Counted from the stretch's first letter, positions 9,806-19,411 are shown. The stretch: 64,000 nucleotides of DNA from Flavobacterium tyrosinilyticum (GCF_023656565.1 NZ_JAMOKG010000005.1:1-64000); one strand, 5' to 3'. Program-made: numbers and translations. The notes: generated by a model from the sequence alone, not told the origin.

Positions 9806-10486
9806 ATGAAAATACTACTACTCGAAGACGATTTTACTTTGTCTAAAGAAATCTCAGCATTCTTTACCTCTAAGAAGTTCGAGTGTATTCCTTATTATGA
9901 TGGTTCGTTGTTACTGAAAAAATATTTTCCGTACGAATACGATTTGATTATTCTTGACATCAATGTCCCTGGATTAAACGGAATAGAAGTTTGCAAAGGC
10001 ATTCGTAAAATCGATAATAAAACGCCAATAATCATGCTGACTGCTTTTAGTGAAATCGAAGATAAACTTTCTTCTTTTGATAGTGGCGCAGATGATTATT
10101 TGGTTAAACCATTTCATTTTGAAGAATTATACGCTAGAGTACAATCCCTTTTAAGACGAAAGGAAGTTCCGCAGCAGATAGAAAGCAAAATTGTAGTCAA
10201 AGATTTAGAAATTTTTGAAGAAGATATGAAAGTTTTTAGATCTAATGAAGAAATTAAACTTACTCCGAAAGAATTTAAGTTGATTTTAATTTTGGCTCAT
10301 GCCAAAGGAAAAGTGCTTTCGAAACAATTTATTGCTGAAAAACTTTGGGACTACCATATTGAAACCAATCAAAATACAATTGAAGTTTACATTAACTTTT
10401 TGAGAAAGAAAATAGACAAGGATCACGAAATAAAACTTATCCGTACTAAGGTTGGCTACGGCTATTATCTAAGCGATCAGGAATGA
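9806..10486 (+). CDS. OmpR/PhoB-family response regulator of the metal-efflux locus
   Basis: 226 residues. The receiver domain (1-115) has the acidic pair at D8/D9, phospho-acceptor D51 in LIILDINVPG, T79 and K101 in LVKPF. The C-terminal winged-helix domain (about 130-222) has the typical TPKEFKLI and VYINFLRKKI segments. The stop overlaps the start of the sensor kinase by 4 bp (ATGA), so the pair is translationally coupled. By position and type it is the counterpart of CusR/CzcR regulators of heavy-metal efflux and probably binds the phased repeats at 11849-11889. Confidence 0.92.
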   Translation: MKILLLEDDFTLSKEISAFFTSKKFECIPYYDGSLLLKKYFPYEYDLIILDINVPGLNGIEVCKGIRKIDNKTPIIMLTAFSEIEDKLSSFDSGADDYLVKPFHFEELYARVQSLLRRKEVPQQIESKIVVKDLEIFEEDMKVFRSNEEIKLTPKEFKLILILAHAKGKVLSKQFIAEKLWDYHIETNQNTIEVYINFLRKKIDKDHEIKLIRTKVGYGYYLSDQE

Positions 10487-11844
10487 CATTAAAAAATAGA
10501 ATATCACTTTTAGTAAGTTTACTGTTTACCATCCTTTTCGGACTGGCATCTACAGTGATATTCATTTTGTATTCTAATTATAGAAAAGAAGAGTTCCGCG
10601 ATCGATTAGAAATTAAAGCTTTATCGAACATCAAATTATTGGTGAATGTCAAACAGATCGATAACCAGCTTTTAAAAATAATAGATCAAAATTCTATTAA
10701 CAAACTATATGACGAGAAAACCTTAGTTTTCGATTCTAATTATAAGCTAATCTATAGCAGTATTGACGACGCCAAAATTAATTGGTCGGTTGAAGACTTG
10801 AAATATTTAAAAAAGAATAAAACTTTTTTTAAGCAACAAGGAGATTATGAAGTCTATGGCGTTTTTTATGATACAAACGACAAGGACTTTTATGCTTTGA
10901 TATCAGCAACTGATGATTATGGCAAAAAGAAATTACTTTTTTTAAGATACACATTAGTTGTTTCGTATATTTTCTTTACTACTATCTGCTGGCTATTAAC
11001 TTCTTTTATGGTTAGAAAAGCGATGAATCCGCTTCTTGCTTTCCATCAAAAAATAAAAAACATTAACGAAAATAATCTCGATACCAGAATTGCATCCAAC
11101 AGCACCAAAAATGAAGTCGATCTGCTTGCTGATGAGTTTAATTTTATGATGGATCGAATTGAAGTTTCGTATCAAAAACAGAAGGAATTTACCGCTCATG
11201 CCTCACATGAATTAAGAACACCGCTTTCTAGAATGACTTCTCAGATTGAAAACGCTATTGCTGATCCAGATCTAAAACCGAAGAATAATTCTTTCCTTAA
11301 AAATATATTGGCTGATGTCAATCATTTGGGCGAACTAATTAATTCGCTGCTTATTCTTTCAAAAATTGACAATAGAAATACAGAAAACATCGAAATTCAG
11401 CGTCTAGATGAAATTTTATTTTCTTCAATAGAAAAAATCAACAAAACATTTCCCGATTTTGTTATTCTTTTTGAAATGGAGGAAAGTGATGATCTGGATA
11501 CTGCTTTGGAAATAAAAGGAAACAAAAATCTTTTGGAAATTGCTTTAACTAATATCTTAAAAAATGCCTACATCTATTCGGACAATAAACAGGCAAAAGT
11601 AAAAATAAGCACTGACCATTACCATCTTATCATTTCCGTTTCGAATACTGGAGACACTTTAAACGAAGAAGAACAAAAAAATCTTTTTGAGCCTTTTATG
11701 CGCGGGCAAAATTCAAAAAGAACTTCTGGCTTTGGACTTGGGTTACGAATTGTTCAGCGCATTCTTACGGTTCACAAAGCCAACATAACCTACTCAACTC
11801 CAAATATTAACACGAATTTATTTCAATTATTTTTCGAATTGTAA
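10483..11844 (+). CDS. Sensor histidine kinase of the metal-efflux locus
   Basis: 453 residues. One N-terminal membrane segment (about 8-30), a periplasmic sensor region (about 31-150), a second membrane segment (about 152-175) and a HAMP linker precede the HisKA domain. The phospho-acceptor is H242 in HASHELRTPLSRM. The HATPase domain has the N box (LTNILKNAY) and the G2 box (GFGLGLRIVQRIL). The periplasmic domain is small, without an obvious metal-binding Cys/His cluster. Cognate to the regulator it overlaps; the inducing metal is not readable from the sequence. Confidence 0.92.
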   Translation: MTLKNRISLLVSLLFTILFGLASTVIFILYSNYRKEEFRDRLEIKALSNIKLLVNVKQIDNQLLKIIDQNSINKLYDEKTLVFDSNYKLIYSSIDDAKINWSVEDLKYLKKNKTFFKQQGDYEVYGVFYDTNDKDFYALISATDDYGKKKLLFLRYTLVVSYIFFTTICWLLTSFMVRKAMNPLLAFHQKIKNINENNLDTRIASNSTKNEVDLLADEFNFMMDRIEVSYQKQKEFTAHASHELRTPLSRMTSQIENAIADPDLKPKNNSFLKNILADVNHLGELINSLLILSKIDNRNTENIEIQRLDEILFSSIEKINKTFPDFVILFEMEESDDLDTALEIKGNKNLLEIALTNILKNAYIYSDNKQAKVKISTDHYHLIISVSNTGDTLNEEEQKNLFEPFMRGQNSKRTSGFGLGLRIVQRILTVHKANITYSTPNINTNLFQLFFEL

Positions 11845-11848
11845 ACTT

Positions 11849-11889
11849 TTTTAAGCTATTTTTAAGGTAGATTTTAAGCTCCCCTAAAG
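11849..11889 (+). promoter_or_regulatory. Phased TTTTAAG repeats: probable operator for the efflux operon
   Basis: Three exact TTTTAAG copies begin at 11849, 11860 and 11872, and a degenerate fourth (CCTAAAG) begins at 11883. The period of 11-12 bp is one helical turn, as expected for OmpR-family dimers binding head to tail. A near-consensus -7 box CATATTTG lies at about 11900-11908, just before the first efflux gene. The site is 80 bp upstream of that gene and directly after the kinase stop. Confidence 0.6.
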
Positions 11890-11928
11890 CCTGTTGATAG
11901 CATATTTGTATAACTCAAAATCAATACA

Positions 11929-13176
11929 ATGAAAAAGTTATTCGCATTGCTGTTATTTGCAGTTTTGAATCAGACTGCAATAGCGCAAAAAACAGTCACT
12001 CTTCAGGACTGTGAAAGCCAATTTTTAAAAAAGAATTTATTCTTGCTGGCATCGCAATATAACATCGATGCTTCAAAAGCTCTAGCCATTCAGGCGCGCA
12101 TTTGGGAAAACCCTGTAATAACAGCCGAACTGAATGCGTACAACCCCGAAAGAGATAAGTTTTTTGACATAGGCAAAGAGGGGCAAAAAGTATTTGGCAT
12201 TGAGCAACTTATTTATCTTGGCGGTAAAAAGCGTAATGAAATCAAACTTGCGCAAACCAATGCGCAATTGGCAGAACTTTCATTCAATGATTTACTTCGC
12301 ACTTTAAAACTACAGTTGCGTAAAAGCTTTTACACCGTTTATTACAATACCAAAAACCTTGAAAACACGGATAAACAGTTAGCTCATATCGAAAATTTGA
12401 TCAATTCTTATTCAGTTCAAGCTCAAAAAGGGAATATTCCTTTAAAGGATGTTGTTCGTTTGCAATCGTTGTATCTCAACTTCAAAAATGAACGATTGGA
12501 AGTAATAAACAACAATATAGATGAACAAGCTAATTTGAAACTGCTGTTGAATGAAACTGAAAATGTAATTCCTTCTGTTAGCAAAGATGATTCGAATAAA
12601 TATTTAAAAGTTATTGCTTTTGACCTTAAAAGCTTTGAAGAACAAGCCATTGCAAATCGACCTGATTATTTAGCAAAACAAAAAGAGATTGAAGCTAATG
12701 AATTGAATGTGAAATGGCAGAAATCACTTGCGATTCCAGATCTTACTCTAGGAGCCAATTATGATCAGCGAAGCGGAGCCTTCAACAACGAAGCCAATGT
12801 TAGTGTTGGGATTCCGTTGCCGTTATGGAATAAGAACAAAGGAAACATTAAATACGCCCAAACTATCTTAGAACAATCTAAAGTTGAAAAACAGAATTTT
12901 GAGCTACAACTTCAAACTGAAATTACTTCAGCTTGGACAAAATGGGATGAATCTAGGCAAAACTACAGTGTCATTAAGCCAACTGTAAACTCAGACTTTG
13001 AAGCCGTTTACAATGGAATGCTAACCAATTTTCAGAAACGAAATGTAAGCCTTTTAGAATTTACCGATTTTATGGAAAGCTACAATCAGGCAATAATTCA
13101 GTTAAACGAATTAAAGAAAAAAGTAGTAATAGCCGGCGAAGAATTAAATAGTACCATTAACAAAGATTTATTTTAA
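11929..13176 (+). CDS. TolC/CzcC-like outer-membrane efflux channel
   Basis: 415 residues with a signal peptide (MKKLFALLLFAVLNQTAIAQ). The long, helical, repeat-like mature protein without internal membrane helices matches the outer-membrane efflux protein family (two OEP repeats). It has the typical GLGANYDQRSG-type beta segment (here LGANYDQRSGAF) and a PLPLWNKNKGNI motif after it, common to CzcC/CusC relatives. It is the first gene of a C-B-A operon; the adaptor follows after 12 bp. It provides the exit duct for the tripartite metal pump. Confidence 0.9.
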   Translation: MKKLFALLLFAVLNQTAIAQKTVTLQDCESQFLKKNLFLLASQYNIDASKALAIQARIWENPVITAELNAYNPERDKFFDIGKEGQKVFGIEQLIYLGGKKRNEIKLAQTNAQLAELSFNDLLRTLKLQLRKSFYTVYYNTKNLENTDKQLAHIENLINSYSVQAQKGNIPLKDVVRLQSLYLNFKNERLEVINNNIDEQANLKLLLNETENVIPSVSKDDSNKYLKVIAFDLKSFEEQAIANRPDYLAKQKEIEANELNVKWQKSLAIPDLTLGANYDQRSGAFNNEANVSVGIPLPLWNKNKGNIKYAQTILEQSKVEKQNFELQLQTEITSAWTKWDESRQNYSVIKPTVNSDFEAVYNGMLTNFQKRNVSLLEFTDFMESYNQAIIQLNELKKKVVIAGEELNSTINKDLF

Positions 13177-13188
13177 AACAGTAAAGAA

Positions 13189-14274
13189 ATGAAACATACA
13201 TTATTCATAGGAATCGCAATTGCAAGTCTATCCCTAACAGCCTGCAAAAAACAAGTAGAGAATCCTGAAACAAATACGTCTTTTGTTTTAAGTAATACTA
13301 TGCTAAAAACCACTACAACAGCCGAAGCTAAAACTCAGCCTTTAAAAAACGAACTTAGTTTTTACGGAAAAATTACTGCTGACAACAATAAAATGATTGA
13401 TGTCTACCCACTAGTTGGTGGAAATGTTATGAAGGTAAATGTTGAACTTGGTGATTATGTAAAAAAAGGACAAGTTCTGGCAACTATAAAAAGTACCGAT
13501 GTAGCCGATTTTGAAAAACAATCTATAGATGCTAAAAGTGATTTGCTTGTTGCTAAAAATAATTTAAAAGTTGCTCAAGAATTGTTTGATGGTAAATTAA
13601 ATTCTGAAAGCGATGTTCTCCAAGCAAAATCTGAAGTAAACAAAGCGCAGTCGCAATTAAGCAAGATTCAAGAAACGTATAAAATTTACAATATCAAAGC
13701 GGGATCTATTTACGAAGTAACAGCTCCTATAAGTGGTTTTATTATTCAAAAAAGCATTAATCAAGATATGCTTTTGCGTAACGACCGTTCTGAAAACATA
13801 TTTGATATTGCAGAAATTAGTGAAGTTTGGGCAATGGCCAATATTAATGAAATTGACATCAATAAAGTAAAATTAGGAACTTCTGCTGCCGTAACTACTT
13901 TAAGCTACCCAGATAGAATATTTCAAGGAAAAGTTGACAAAATCTACAACGTAATTGATCCAGAAACTAAAGCAATGCAGGCTAGAATCAAACTAAGCAA
14001 TCCAGATTATATGCTTAAGCCAGATATGAATGCTAATATTAAGTTGTCTTTCAACGAAAATCAATCTATGATAGCCGTGCCGAGTAAGGCAATTGTTTTT
14101 GATAAAAGTAAAAACTTTGTTGTGGTATTTAAAGACCGTAATAATATAGAAACAAGACAAGTAGAAGTTTACAGAGTTGTTGGTGATACTACTTACATTT
14201 CAAGCGGATTAAAAGAGAATGAAAAAGTAATCACAAACAATCAGCTATTTATTTATGGTGCTTTAAACAACTAG
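13189..14274 (+). CDS. RND efflux periplasmic adaptor lipoprotein (CzcB/CusB-like)
   Basis: 361 residues with a lipobox ending at C19 (SLSLTACKK), so it is probably anchored by lipid to the inner membrane. The barrel-sandwich half-motifs (GGNVMKVNVELGDYVKKGQVL and ITAPISGFI-type) flank a helical hairpin, followed by the beta-barrel and membrane-proximal domains of membrane fusion proteins. It lacks the Met/His-rich N-terminal cluster seen in many CusB proteins, which argues for Co/Zn/Cd/Ni rather than copper, but only weakly. It is separated from the pump gene by 3 bp. Confidence 0.9.
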   Translation: MKHTLFIGIAIASLSLTACKKQVENPETNTSFVLSNTMLKTTTTAEAKTQPLKNELSFYGKITADNNKMIDVYPLVGGNVMKVNVELGDYVKKGQVLATIKSTDVADFEKQSIDAKSDLLVAKNNLKVAQELFDGKLNSESDVLQAKSEVNKAQSQLSKIQETYKIYNIKAGSIYEVTAPISGFIIQKSINQDMLLRNDRSENIFDIAEISEVWAMANINEIDINKVKLGTSAAVTTLSYPDRIFQGKVDKIYNVIDPETKAMQARIKLSNPDYMLKPDMNANIKLSFNENQSMIAVPSKAIVFDKSKNFVVVFKDRNNIETRQVEVYRVVGDTTYISSGLKENEKVITNNQLFIYGALNN

Positions 14275-14277
14275 GAC

Positions 14278-17200
14278 ATGAACAAATTCATAAAAAACAT
14301 TATTGCTTTCTCTTTAAAGAATAAAGCATTCACCTTCTTTTGGGTAGGATTATTGGCTGTTGCTGGATTTATTTCATTCAAAAATATGCCTATCGATGCT
14401 TTCCCAGATGTTACCAATACACAGATTATCATCATCACGCAATGGAACGGAAAAAGTGCTGAAGAGGTAGAGCGTTTTGTAACCTCTCCAATTGAAATTG
14501 CGATGAACTCTGTTCAAAAGAAAACAAGCGTTCGAAGCATTACAATGTTTGGCTTATCGGTTATAAAAATTATTTTTGACGATGGTGTAGACGATACTTT
14601 TGCCCGTTTTCAAGTAAACAATTTATTAAAGAATGTTTCACTTCCAGATGATGTAGAACCAGACGTACAGCCTCCTTATGGCCCAACAGGAGAAATTTTC
14701 AGATATATCGTAAAAAGCAACAGTAGAGATAGTAGAGAATTGTTGACTTACCAAAACTGGGTAATCGATAAACAGCTTCGTTCTCTTCCTGGCGTTGCCG
14801 ATCTAAATGTATTTGGTGGACAAACTAAAACATACGAAGTTGGAGTTGATCCAATTAAACTAGCCAAATATAATATTACACCACTACAGGTTTATAATGC
14901 AGTAAATGCAGGAAACTTAAACGTGGGAGGTGATGTTATTGAGAAAAACGGACAAGCTTTTGTTGTTCGCGGTGTTGGTTTATTAAAATCAAAGGCAGAT
15001 ATTGGAAATATTATTGTTGATGATGCTGGTGGAAATCCTATTTTGGTTAAAAATCTAGCAGAAGTTTACGAAAGTTCCATGCCAAGAGTTGGTCAAACAG
15101 GCCTTGGAGATAATGACGATGCCGTTGAAGGAATTGTAGTAATGAGAAAAGGTGAAAACCCTCAAGAAACACTTGCCCTTATAAAAGCAAAAATCAAAGA
15201 TCTCAACGATAATGTTTTGCCAAAAGACATTAAAATTGAAACTTTCTACGATCGTGATAATCTAATGAATTTTACGACCGAAACGGTAATGCACAACTTA
15301 TTTGAAGGTATTATTCTGGTTACTGTCGTGGTATTCTTATTTATGGCAGACTGGAGAACTACTTTTACAGTTTCGATCGTAATTCCGCTTTCTTTATTAT
15401 TTGCTTTTTTGTGTCTTAAAATGATGGGAATGAGCGCCAACTTATTAAGTTTAGGTGCTGTCGATTTCGGAATTATCATTGATGGAGCCGTTGTAATGGT
15501 CGAAGGCTTGTTTGTAGTTTTAGATCATCGAGCGCATCAATTGGGAATGGAGAAATTTAATAAAATTGCCAAAGGAAGCTTGATCAAAAGAACAGGAACT
15601 GAAATGGGTAAAGCCATTTTCTTTTCAAAGCTAATCATTATCACAGCTTTGCTTCCTATCTTCTCGTTCCAGAAAGTAGAAGGAAAAATGTTCTCTCCCC
15701 TCGCCTTTACATTAGGTTTTGCATTGTTGGGAGCCCTTATATTCACATTAACTCTTGTACCTGTTCTTTCGCATATTTTATTGAATAAAAATGTAAAAGA
15801 AAAACACAATCCGTTTGTTAATTTTTGGGATCGAATTGTTTCTAAAGGTTTTGCATGGACATTTAAGCATAAAGTTCAAACCTTAATTGCTTCAACAGGA
15901 TTATTAGCAGCTGTTTTCTTTTCTGCAGGTTTTTTAGGAACAGAATTTTTGCCTCAATTAAATGAGGGTGCATTATGGGTTACCGCCGAATTACCAATGA
16001 GTACTTCTCTTCCCGAAAGTGTCAAAACGGCGGCAATAATCAGAAAAGACTTGGAAAGTTTTCCAGAGGTAAAAAAGGTATTATCGCAAACTGGACGAAG
16101 CAATGACGGAACCGATCCTAATGGTTTTGGATTTATTCAGCTGCAAGTAGACTTAATTCCGCAAAAAGAATGGAAACGTAAAATCTCTATGGATGATTTG
16201 ATTAATGCAATGGATGAAAAACTAAAAGTCCACCAAGGGATAACCTATAATTACTCGCAACCTGTAATTGATAACGTTGCCGAATCGGTAGCTGGATTTA
16301 AAGCGTCAAATGCGGTTAAGATTTATGGCGATGATTTGAATAAATTGGATCAGCTCGCAAATGAAGTTTTGGCACAGATTAAAAACATTCCAGGTATTAA
16401 AGATGCAGGTATTTTGAGAAATGTTGGTCAGCCAGAAATAAGCGTTATTCTTGATAGAGAAAAAATGGCTGCTTACGGAGTAACTTTAAGTGATGCTCAA
16501 GCGGTTTTAGAATTAGCTTTTGGAGGAAAAACAGCAACTGAAAAATACGAAGATGAGAAAAAATTTGATGTTCGTGTTCGTTTTTCAAAAGAATATAGAA
16601 AAGATGAAAAAGATTTGGAAGAAATTAAAGTTCCAACCATCAGCGGAATCAAAATTCCTTTAAAAGAAATCTGTGATATTAAAACCATTACAGGTCCTGC
16701 GTTTATTTACAGAGATAATACCAAGCGTTTTATTGGAGTAAAATTCTCGGTTCGTGATCGAGATTTAGGAAGTACCATTGCTGAAGCACAATCAAAAGTA
16801 AATAAATTGAAACTTCCTGCTGGTTACACAACAGGCTGGACAGGAGAATTTGAAAATCAAGTTCGCGCTAGTGCTCGTTTAGCACAAGTTGTGCCCATCA
16901 GCTTAATTGGAATTTTTGTTCTTTTATTTATTTTGTTTGGAAACTTTAAGGATTCTCTTCTTGTTCTTGCCAACGTTCCATTTGCCATTATTGGCGGAAT
17001 CATTGCGCTTCATATTACAGGAATGAATTTCGGAATTTCTGCTGGAGTTGGATTTATTGCTCTTTTGGGAATTTGTATTCAAAATGGAGTTATTTTGATC
17101 TCTGAATTCCATCATAATCTGAAAGCAAAATTCTCGCTCGAAGAATCCATTTTTAGAGGGGTAAAAGCTAGAACAAGAGCTGTAGTTATGACTGCCTTAA

Positions 17201-17376
17201 TGGCTTCTATAGGTCTTATGCCTGCTGCAATTTCGACAGGAATTGGTTCAGAATCTCAAAAACCACTTGCTATTGTCATTATCGGTGGCTTAATGACCGC
17301 TACAGTCTTAACTTTATTAGTATTCCCAATTTTATTCTGGGTATTCAATAGAAAAAAAGATGTACCAATAGAATAG
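14278..17376 (+). CDS. HME-type RND heavy-metal efflux pump (CzcA/CusA family)
   Basis: 1032 residues, the normal length for the family. TM1 lies near the N-terminus and two large periplasmic loops are present (about 35-335 and 560-860). The proton-relay signature in TM4 is DFGIIIDGAVVMVEG, with acidic residues D396, D402 and E408. This DFG-x3-DGA-x3-VE pattern is diagnostic for heavy-metal RND pumps. The usual Asn after the last Glu is Gly here. Together with the channel and adaptor genes it forms a tripartite cation exporter under the adjacent two-component system. The metal cannot be fixed from sequence; Co/Zn/Cd is more likely than Cu/Ag by the TM4 motif. Confidence 0.93.
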   Translation: MNKFIKNIIAFSLKNKAFTFFWVGLLAVAGFISFKNMPIDAFPDVTNTQIIIITQWNGKSAEEVERFVTSPIEIAMNSVQKKTSVRSITMFGLSVIKIIFDDGVDDTFARFQVNNLLKNVSLPDDVEPDVQPPYGPTGEIFRYIVKSNSRDSRELLTYQNWVIDKQLRSLPGVADLNVFGGQTKTYEVGVDPIKLAKYNITPLQVYNAVNAGNLNVGGDVIEKNGQAFVVRGVGLLKSKADIGNIIVDDAGGNPILVKNLAEVYESSMPRVGQTGLGDNDDAVEGIVVMRKGENPQETLALIKAKIKDLNDNVLPKDIKIETFYDRDNLMNFTTETVMHNLFEGIILVTVVVFLFMADWRTTFTVSIVIPLSLLFAFLCLKMMGMSANLLSLGAVDFGIIIDGAVVMVEGLFVVLDHRAHQLGMEKFNKIAKGSLIKRTGTEMGKAIFFSKLIIITALLPIFSFQKVEGKMFSPLAFTLGFALLGALIFTLTLVPVLSHILLNKNVKEKHNPFVNFWDRIVSKGFAWTFKHKVQTLIASTGLLAAVFFSAGFLGTEFLPQLNEGALWVTAELPMSTSLPESVKTAAIIRKDLESFPEVKKVLSQTGRSNDGTDPNGFGFIQLQVDLIPQKEWKRKISMDDLINAMDEKLKVHQGITYNYSQPVIDNVAESVAGFKASNAVKIYGDDLNKLDQLANEVLAQIKNIPGIKDAGILRNVGQPEISVILDREKMAAYGVTLSDAQAVLELAFGGKTATEKYEDEKKFDVRVRFSKEYRKDEKDLEEIKVPTISGIKIPLKEICDIKTITGPAFIYRDNTKRFIGVKFSVRDRDLGSTIAEAQSKVNKLKLPAGYTTGWTGEFENQVRASARLAQVVPISLIGIFVLLFILFGNFKDSLLVLANVPFAIIGGIIALHITGMNFGISAGVGFIALLGICIQNGVILISEFHHNLKAKFSLEESIFRGVKARTRAVVMTALMASIGLMPAAISTGIGSESQKPLAIVIIGGLMTATVLTLLVFPILFWVFNRKKDVPIE

Positions 17377-17427
17377 CAATCAAAATATTTAGTTTTTAAA
17401 TCAATTTGTTGGGATTTAAAAAAGAAG

Positions 17428-17452
17428 AAGCATCATTTTCATAATGATGCTT
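17428..17452 (+). terminator. Terminator of the efflux operon
   Basis: AAGCATCATT (17428-17437) pairs with AATGATGCTT (17443-17452) and is followed by a T-run. It lies 52 bp after the pump stop. Confidence 0.8.
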
Positions 17453-17479
17453 TTTTATTTTAGAGTTCATTCTAAAACA

Positions 17480-17515
17480 AAAAAAAGACCTTCTGCTCAC
17501 AAAGGTCTTTTTTTC
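17480..17515 (-). terminator. Terminator of the first ankyrin gene
   Basis: An A-run plus GACCT pairs with AGGTC plus a T-run around a TCTGCTCACAA-type loop. It lies between the convergent efflux operon and the minus-strand ankyrin gene and can serve the latter. Confidence 0.75.
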
Positions 17516-17540
17516 TACTAACTCAAAACTTTTTATACTG

Positions 17541-17921
17541 TTATTTCAAATCTTTCAAAATTGCAATAGATTCTGAAGCATTTGATAATTCTGCATATTT
17601 CAATGCAGTAAAACCATTTTCATTTTTTGCACTAGCTTTTGCGCCATTTGCCAATAAAACTTTAATGATTTCAAATTTATTATAACGTGCTGCTGTCATT
17701 AATGGAGTAAGATCTTCTGAGATTAAATTTACATCTGCTCCGTACTCAATAAATTTCTTAACTGTTTCAATATCACCTTTGCTAATAGCAACATTTAAAG
17801 GGTTTGCTGTATAACCTGTACGTTCAATTGGATTTTTAACAGTTGAAACTCCGTTTGAAGCCATTGCTACATTTCCAAATGCTACTAAGGCTAGTCCTAA
17901 ATAAATAACTGATTTTTTCAT
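17541..17921 (-). CDS. Exported ankyrin-repeat protein, copy 1
   Basis: 126 residues with a signal peptide (MKKSVIYLGLALVAFGNVAMA). The mature part carries about three ankyrin units: PLNVAISKGDIETVKKFIEYG, LTPLMTAARYNKFEIIKVLL and FTALKYAELSNASESIAIL (each written here in part of the repeat). It is a paralogue of the protein at 18916-19311, with the same length, signal peptide and repeat register. Such small periplasmic ankyrin proteins are probably protein-binding modules; the partner is unknown. Confidence 0.85.
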   Translation of the reverse strand: MKKSVIYLGLALVAFGNVAMASNGVSTVKNPIERTGYTANPLNVAISKGDIETVKKFIEYGADVNLISEDLTPLMTAARYNKFEIIKVLLANGAKASAKNENGFTALKYAELSNASESIAILKDLK

Positions 17922-18309
17922 AATGATTGATTGTTTATTAATTGATTATTGATGATTTTTAATTTCTGATGTAAAAGTAATTCATTTTATCGTATTGTGT
18001 ATTACAAAGTACCATGTTTTAACCAATTCTTAACAGTTACTTAATAATACGATAATTAAAGAACCCAAACGTTACCAAATTAATGGTTTTACTATAATAG
18101 ACTACATAAAAAAGAAAATGTTACAATAAATCTTATTTATTTTTAATCTTTTTTGCAACCACCCTCATTTCAAACTCTCAAATAATTTTTTAAATTTACT
18201 ATAGAATTAAAAATCAAAGAGATAACATTTTAATCTAAAAACCCTATAGATCTTTGTCTAGCAAAAAAAAAATCTATCCAAAAAACACTAACCTTAAAAA
18301 CAAAAAACC
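17922..18309. other. Divergent intergenic region, 388 bp
   Basis: Very AT-rich and without a credible ORF, RNA or repeat. It must hold the divergent promoters of the ankyrin gene and the SRPBCC gene, but I found no complete TAnnTTTG box on either strand. Confidence 0.5.
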
Positions 18310-18846
18310 ATGATCTTCATTAAAAGATTACTAGTCATTTTAATTTTATTTATTTCGATTGTTTTAATTGTTGCTTATTTTATGCCCAAGGAATATTCGG
18401 TTGAAAGAGAAATTACGATCAACAAACCTGCTGATAGCATTTTTAAATATGTCAGATCATTAAAAAACCAAAATGAGTTTAGTGTTTGGGCCAATAGGGA
18501 TCCAAAAATAAGGATTACTTATAAAGGTACTGATGGCGCAGTAGGCGCTGTATCTTTTTGGGAAAGCAATGTAAAAGAAGTTGGAGTTGGCGAACAAGAG
18601 ATCACGAAAATAACAGAAAATAGACGTGTGGATTTTGCTCTTCGTTTTAAAAAACCTATGGAAGATATTGCAGTTGGATATATGTCTACCGACCCTGTTT
18701 CGGAAAATCAGACAAAAGTAAAATGGGGAATCAGCGGTGTAATTCCTTATCCAACAAATATTATGCTTCCGATGCTAAAAATGGATCAAATGATTGGAAA
18801 CGATCTGCAAAAAGGTCTAGAAAATTTAAAAGAGAAAATGGAATAA
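18310..18846 (+). CDS. SRPBCC (START-like) family protein with N-terminal membrane anchor
   Basis: 178 residues. One hydrophobic segment (about 7-26) is followed by PKEYSVEREITINKPADSIF, the usual opening strand of polyketide-cyclase/SRPBCC proteins, and then a helix-grip domain to the end. It presumably binds a hydrophobic ligand at the membrane. It sits between two ankyrin paralogues on the other strand, and a functional link is only suggested by position. Confidence 0.85.
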   Translation: MIFIKRLLVILILFISIVLIVAYFMPKEYSVEREITINKPADSIFKYVRSLKNQNEFSVWANRDPKIRITYKGTDGAVGAVSFWESNVKEVGVGEQEITKITENRRVDFALRFKKPMEDIAVGYMSTDPVSENQTKVKWGISGVIPYPTNIMLPMLKMDQMIGNDLQKGLENLKEKME

Positions 18847-18866
18847 CATTATATCATTCTAAAATA

Positions 18867-18902
18867 AAAAGTGCAATTCCGTTTTTTTTGAATTGCACTT
18901 TT
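18867..18902. terminator. Bidirectional terminator
   Basis: AAAAGTGCAATTC (18867-18879) and GAATTGCACTTTT (18890-18902) form a perfect 13-bp stem around a T-rich loop, between the convergent SRPBCC and second ankyrin genes. Confidence 0.85.
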
Positions 18903-18915
18903 CTTTTTCTATTTA

Positions 18916-19311
18916 TTATTTATTCTTACGATTCTCTTTTAGCGTCTTCAAAATAGTAATCGAATCTGCTGATTTTGCGTACTCTGCATAATGCAAAGCG
19001 GTTAAACCTTGTGAATTTTCGATTGAGGAATCTGCTCCATTCGCAAGTAATAATTTAATAATGTCACAATGGTTAAATCTTGCTGCAACCATTAATGGCG
19101 TCATATTATTCTCCATTTTATTTACATTGGTGCCATACAAAACGAACTTCTTAACGGCCTCTATATCGCCTTTGCTAATGGCGAGATGCAACGGAGATTT
19201 TCCATAAACTGAAAATTCTACTTGATTTTTAGCTGCAAATGCCGAATTTGATGCAATTGAAACATTTCCAAAAAGGAAAAATAATCCTAAAATAACTACT
19301 GATTTTTTCAT
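18916..19311 (-). CDS. Exported ankyrin-repeat protein, copy 2
   Basis: 131 residues with a signal peptide (MKKSVVILGLFFLFGNVSIAS). Ankyrin units are seen at KSPLHLAISKGDIEAVKKF, MTPLMVAARFNHCDIIKLLL and LTALHYAEYAKSADSITILK. It is closely similar to the product of 17541-17921 throughout, so the two arose by duplication, with the SRPBCC gene now between them. The final ENRKNK tail is specific to this copy. Confidence 0.85.
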   Translation of the reverse strand: MKKSVVILGLFFLFGNVSIASNSAFAAKNQVEFSVYGKSPLHLAISKGDIEAVKKFVLYGTNVNKMENNMTPLMVAARFNHCDIIKLLLANGADSSIENSQGLTALHYAEYAKSADSITILKTLKENRKNK

Positions 19312-19411
19312 GATGATTGTTTGTTAAATGATTGATGATGATGATGATTTACTAGTTAGACGACTTAAAACTCGAGAAGGTTGCATGATTACTTCAAAAA
19401 AATAAAAAAAT

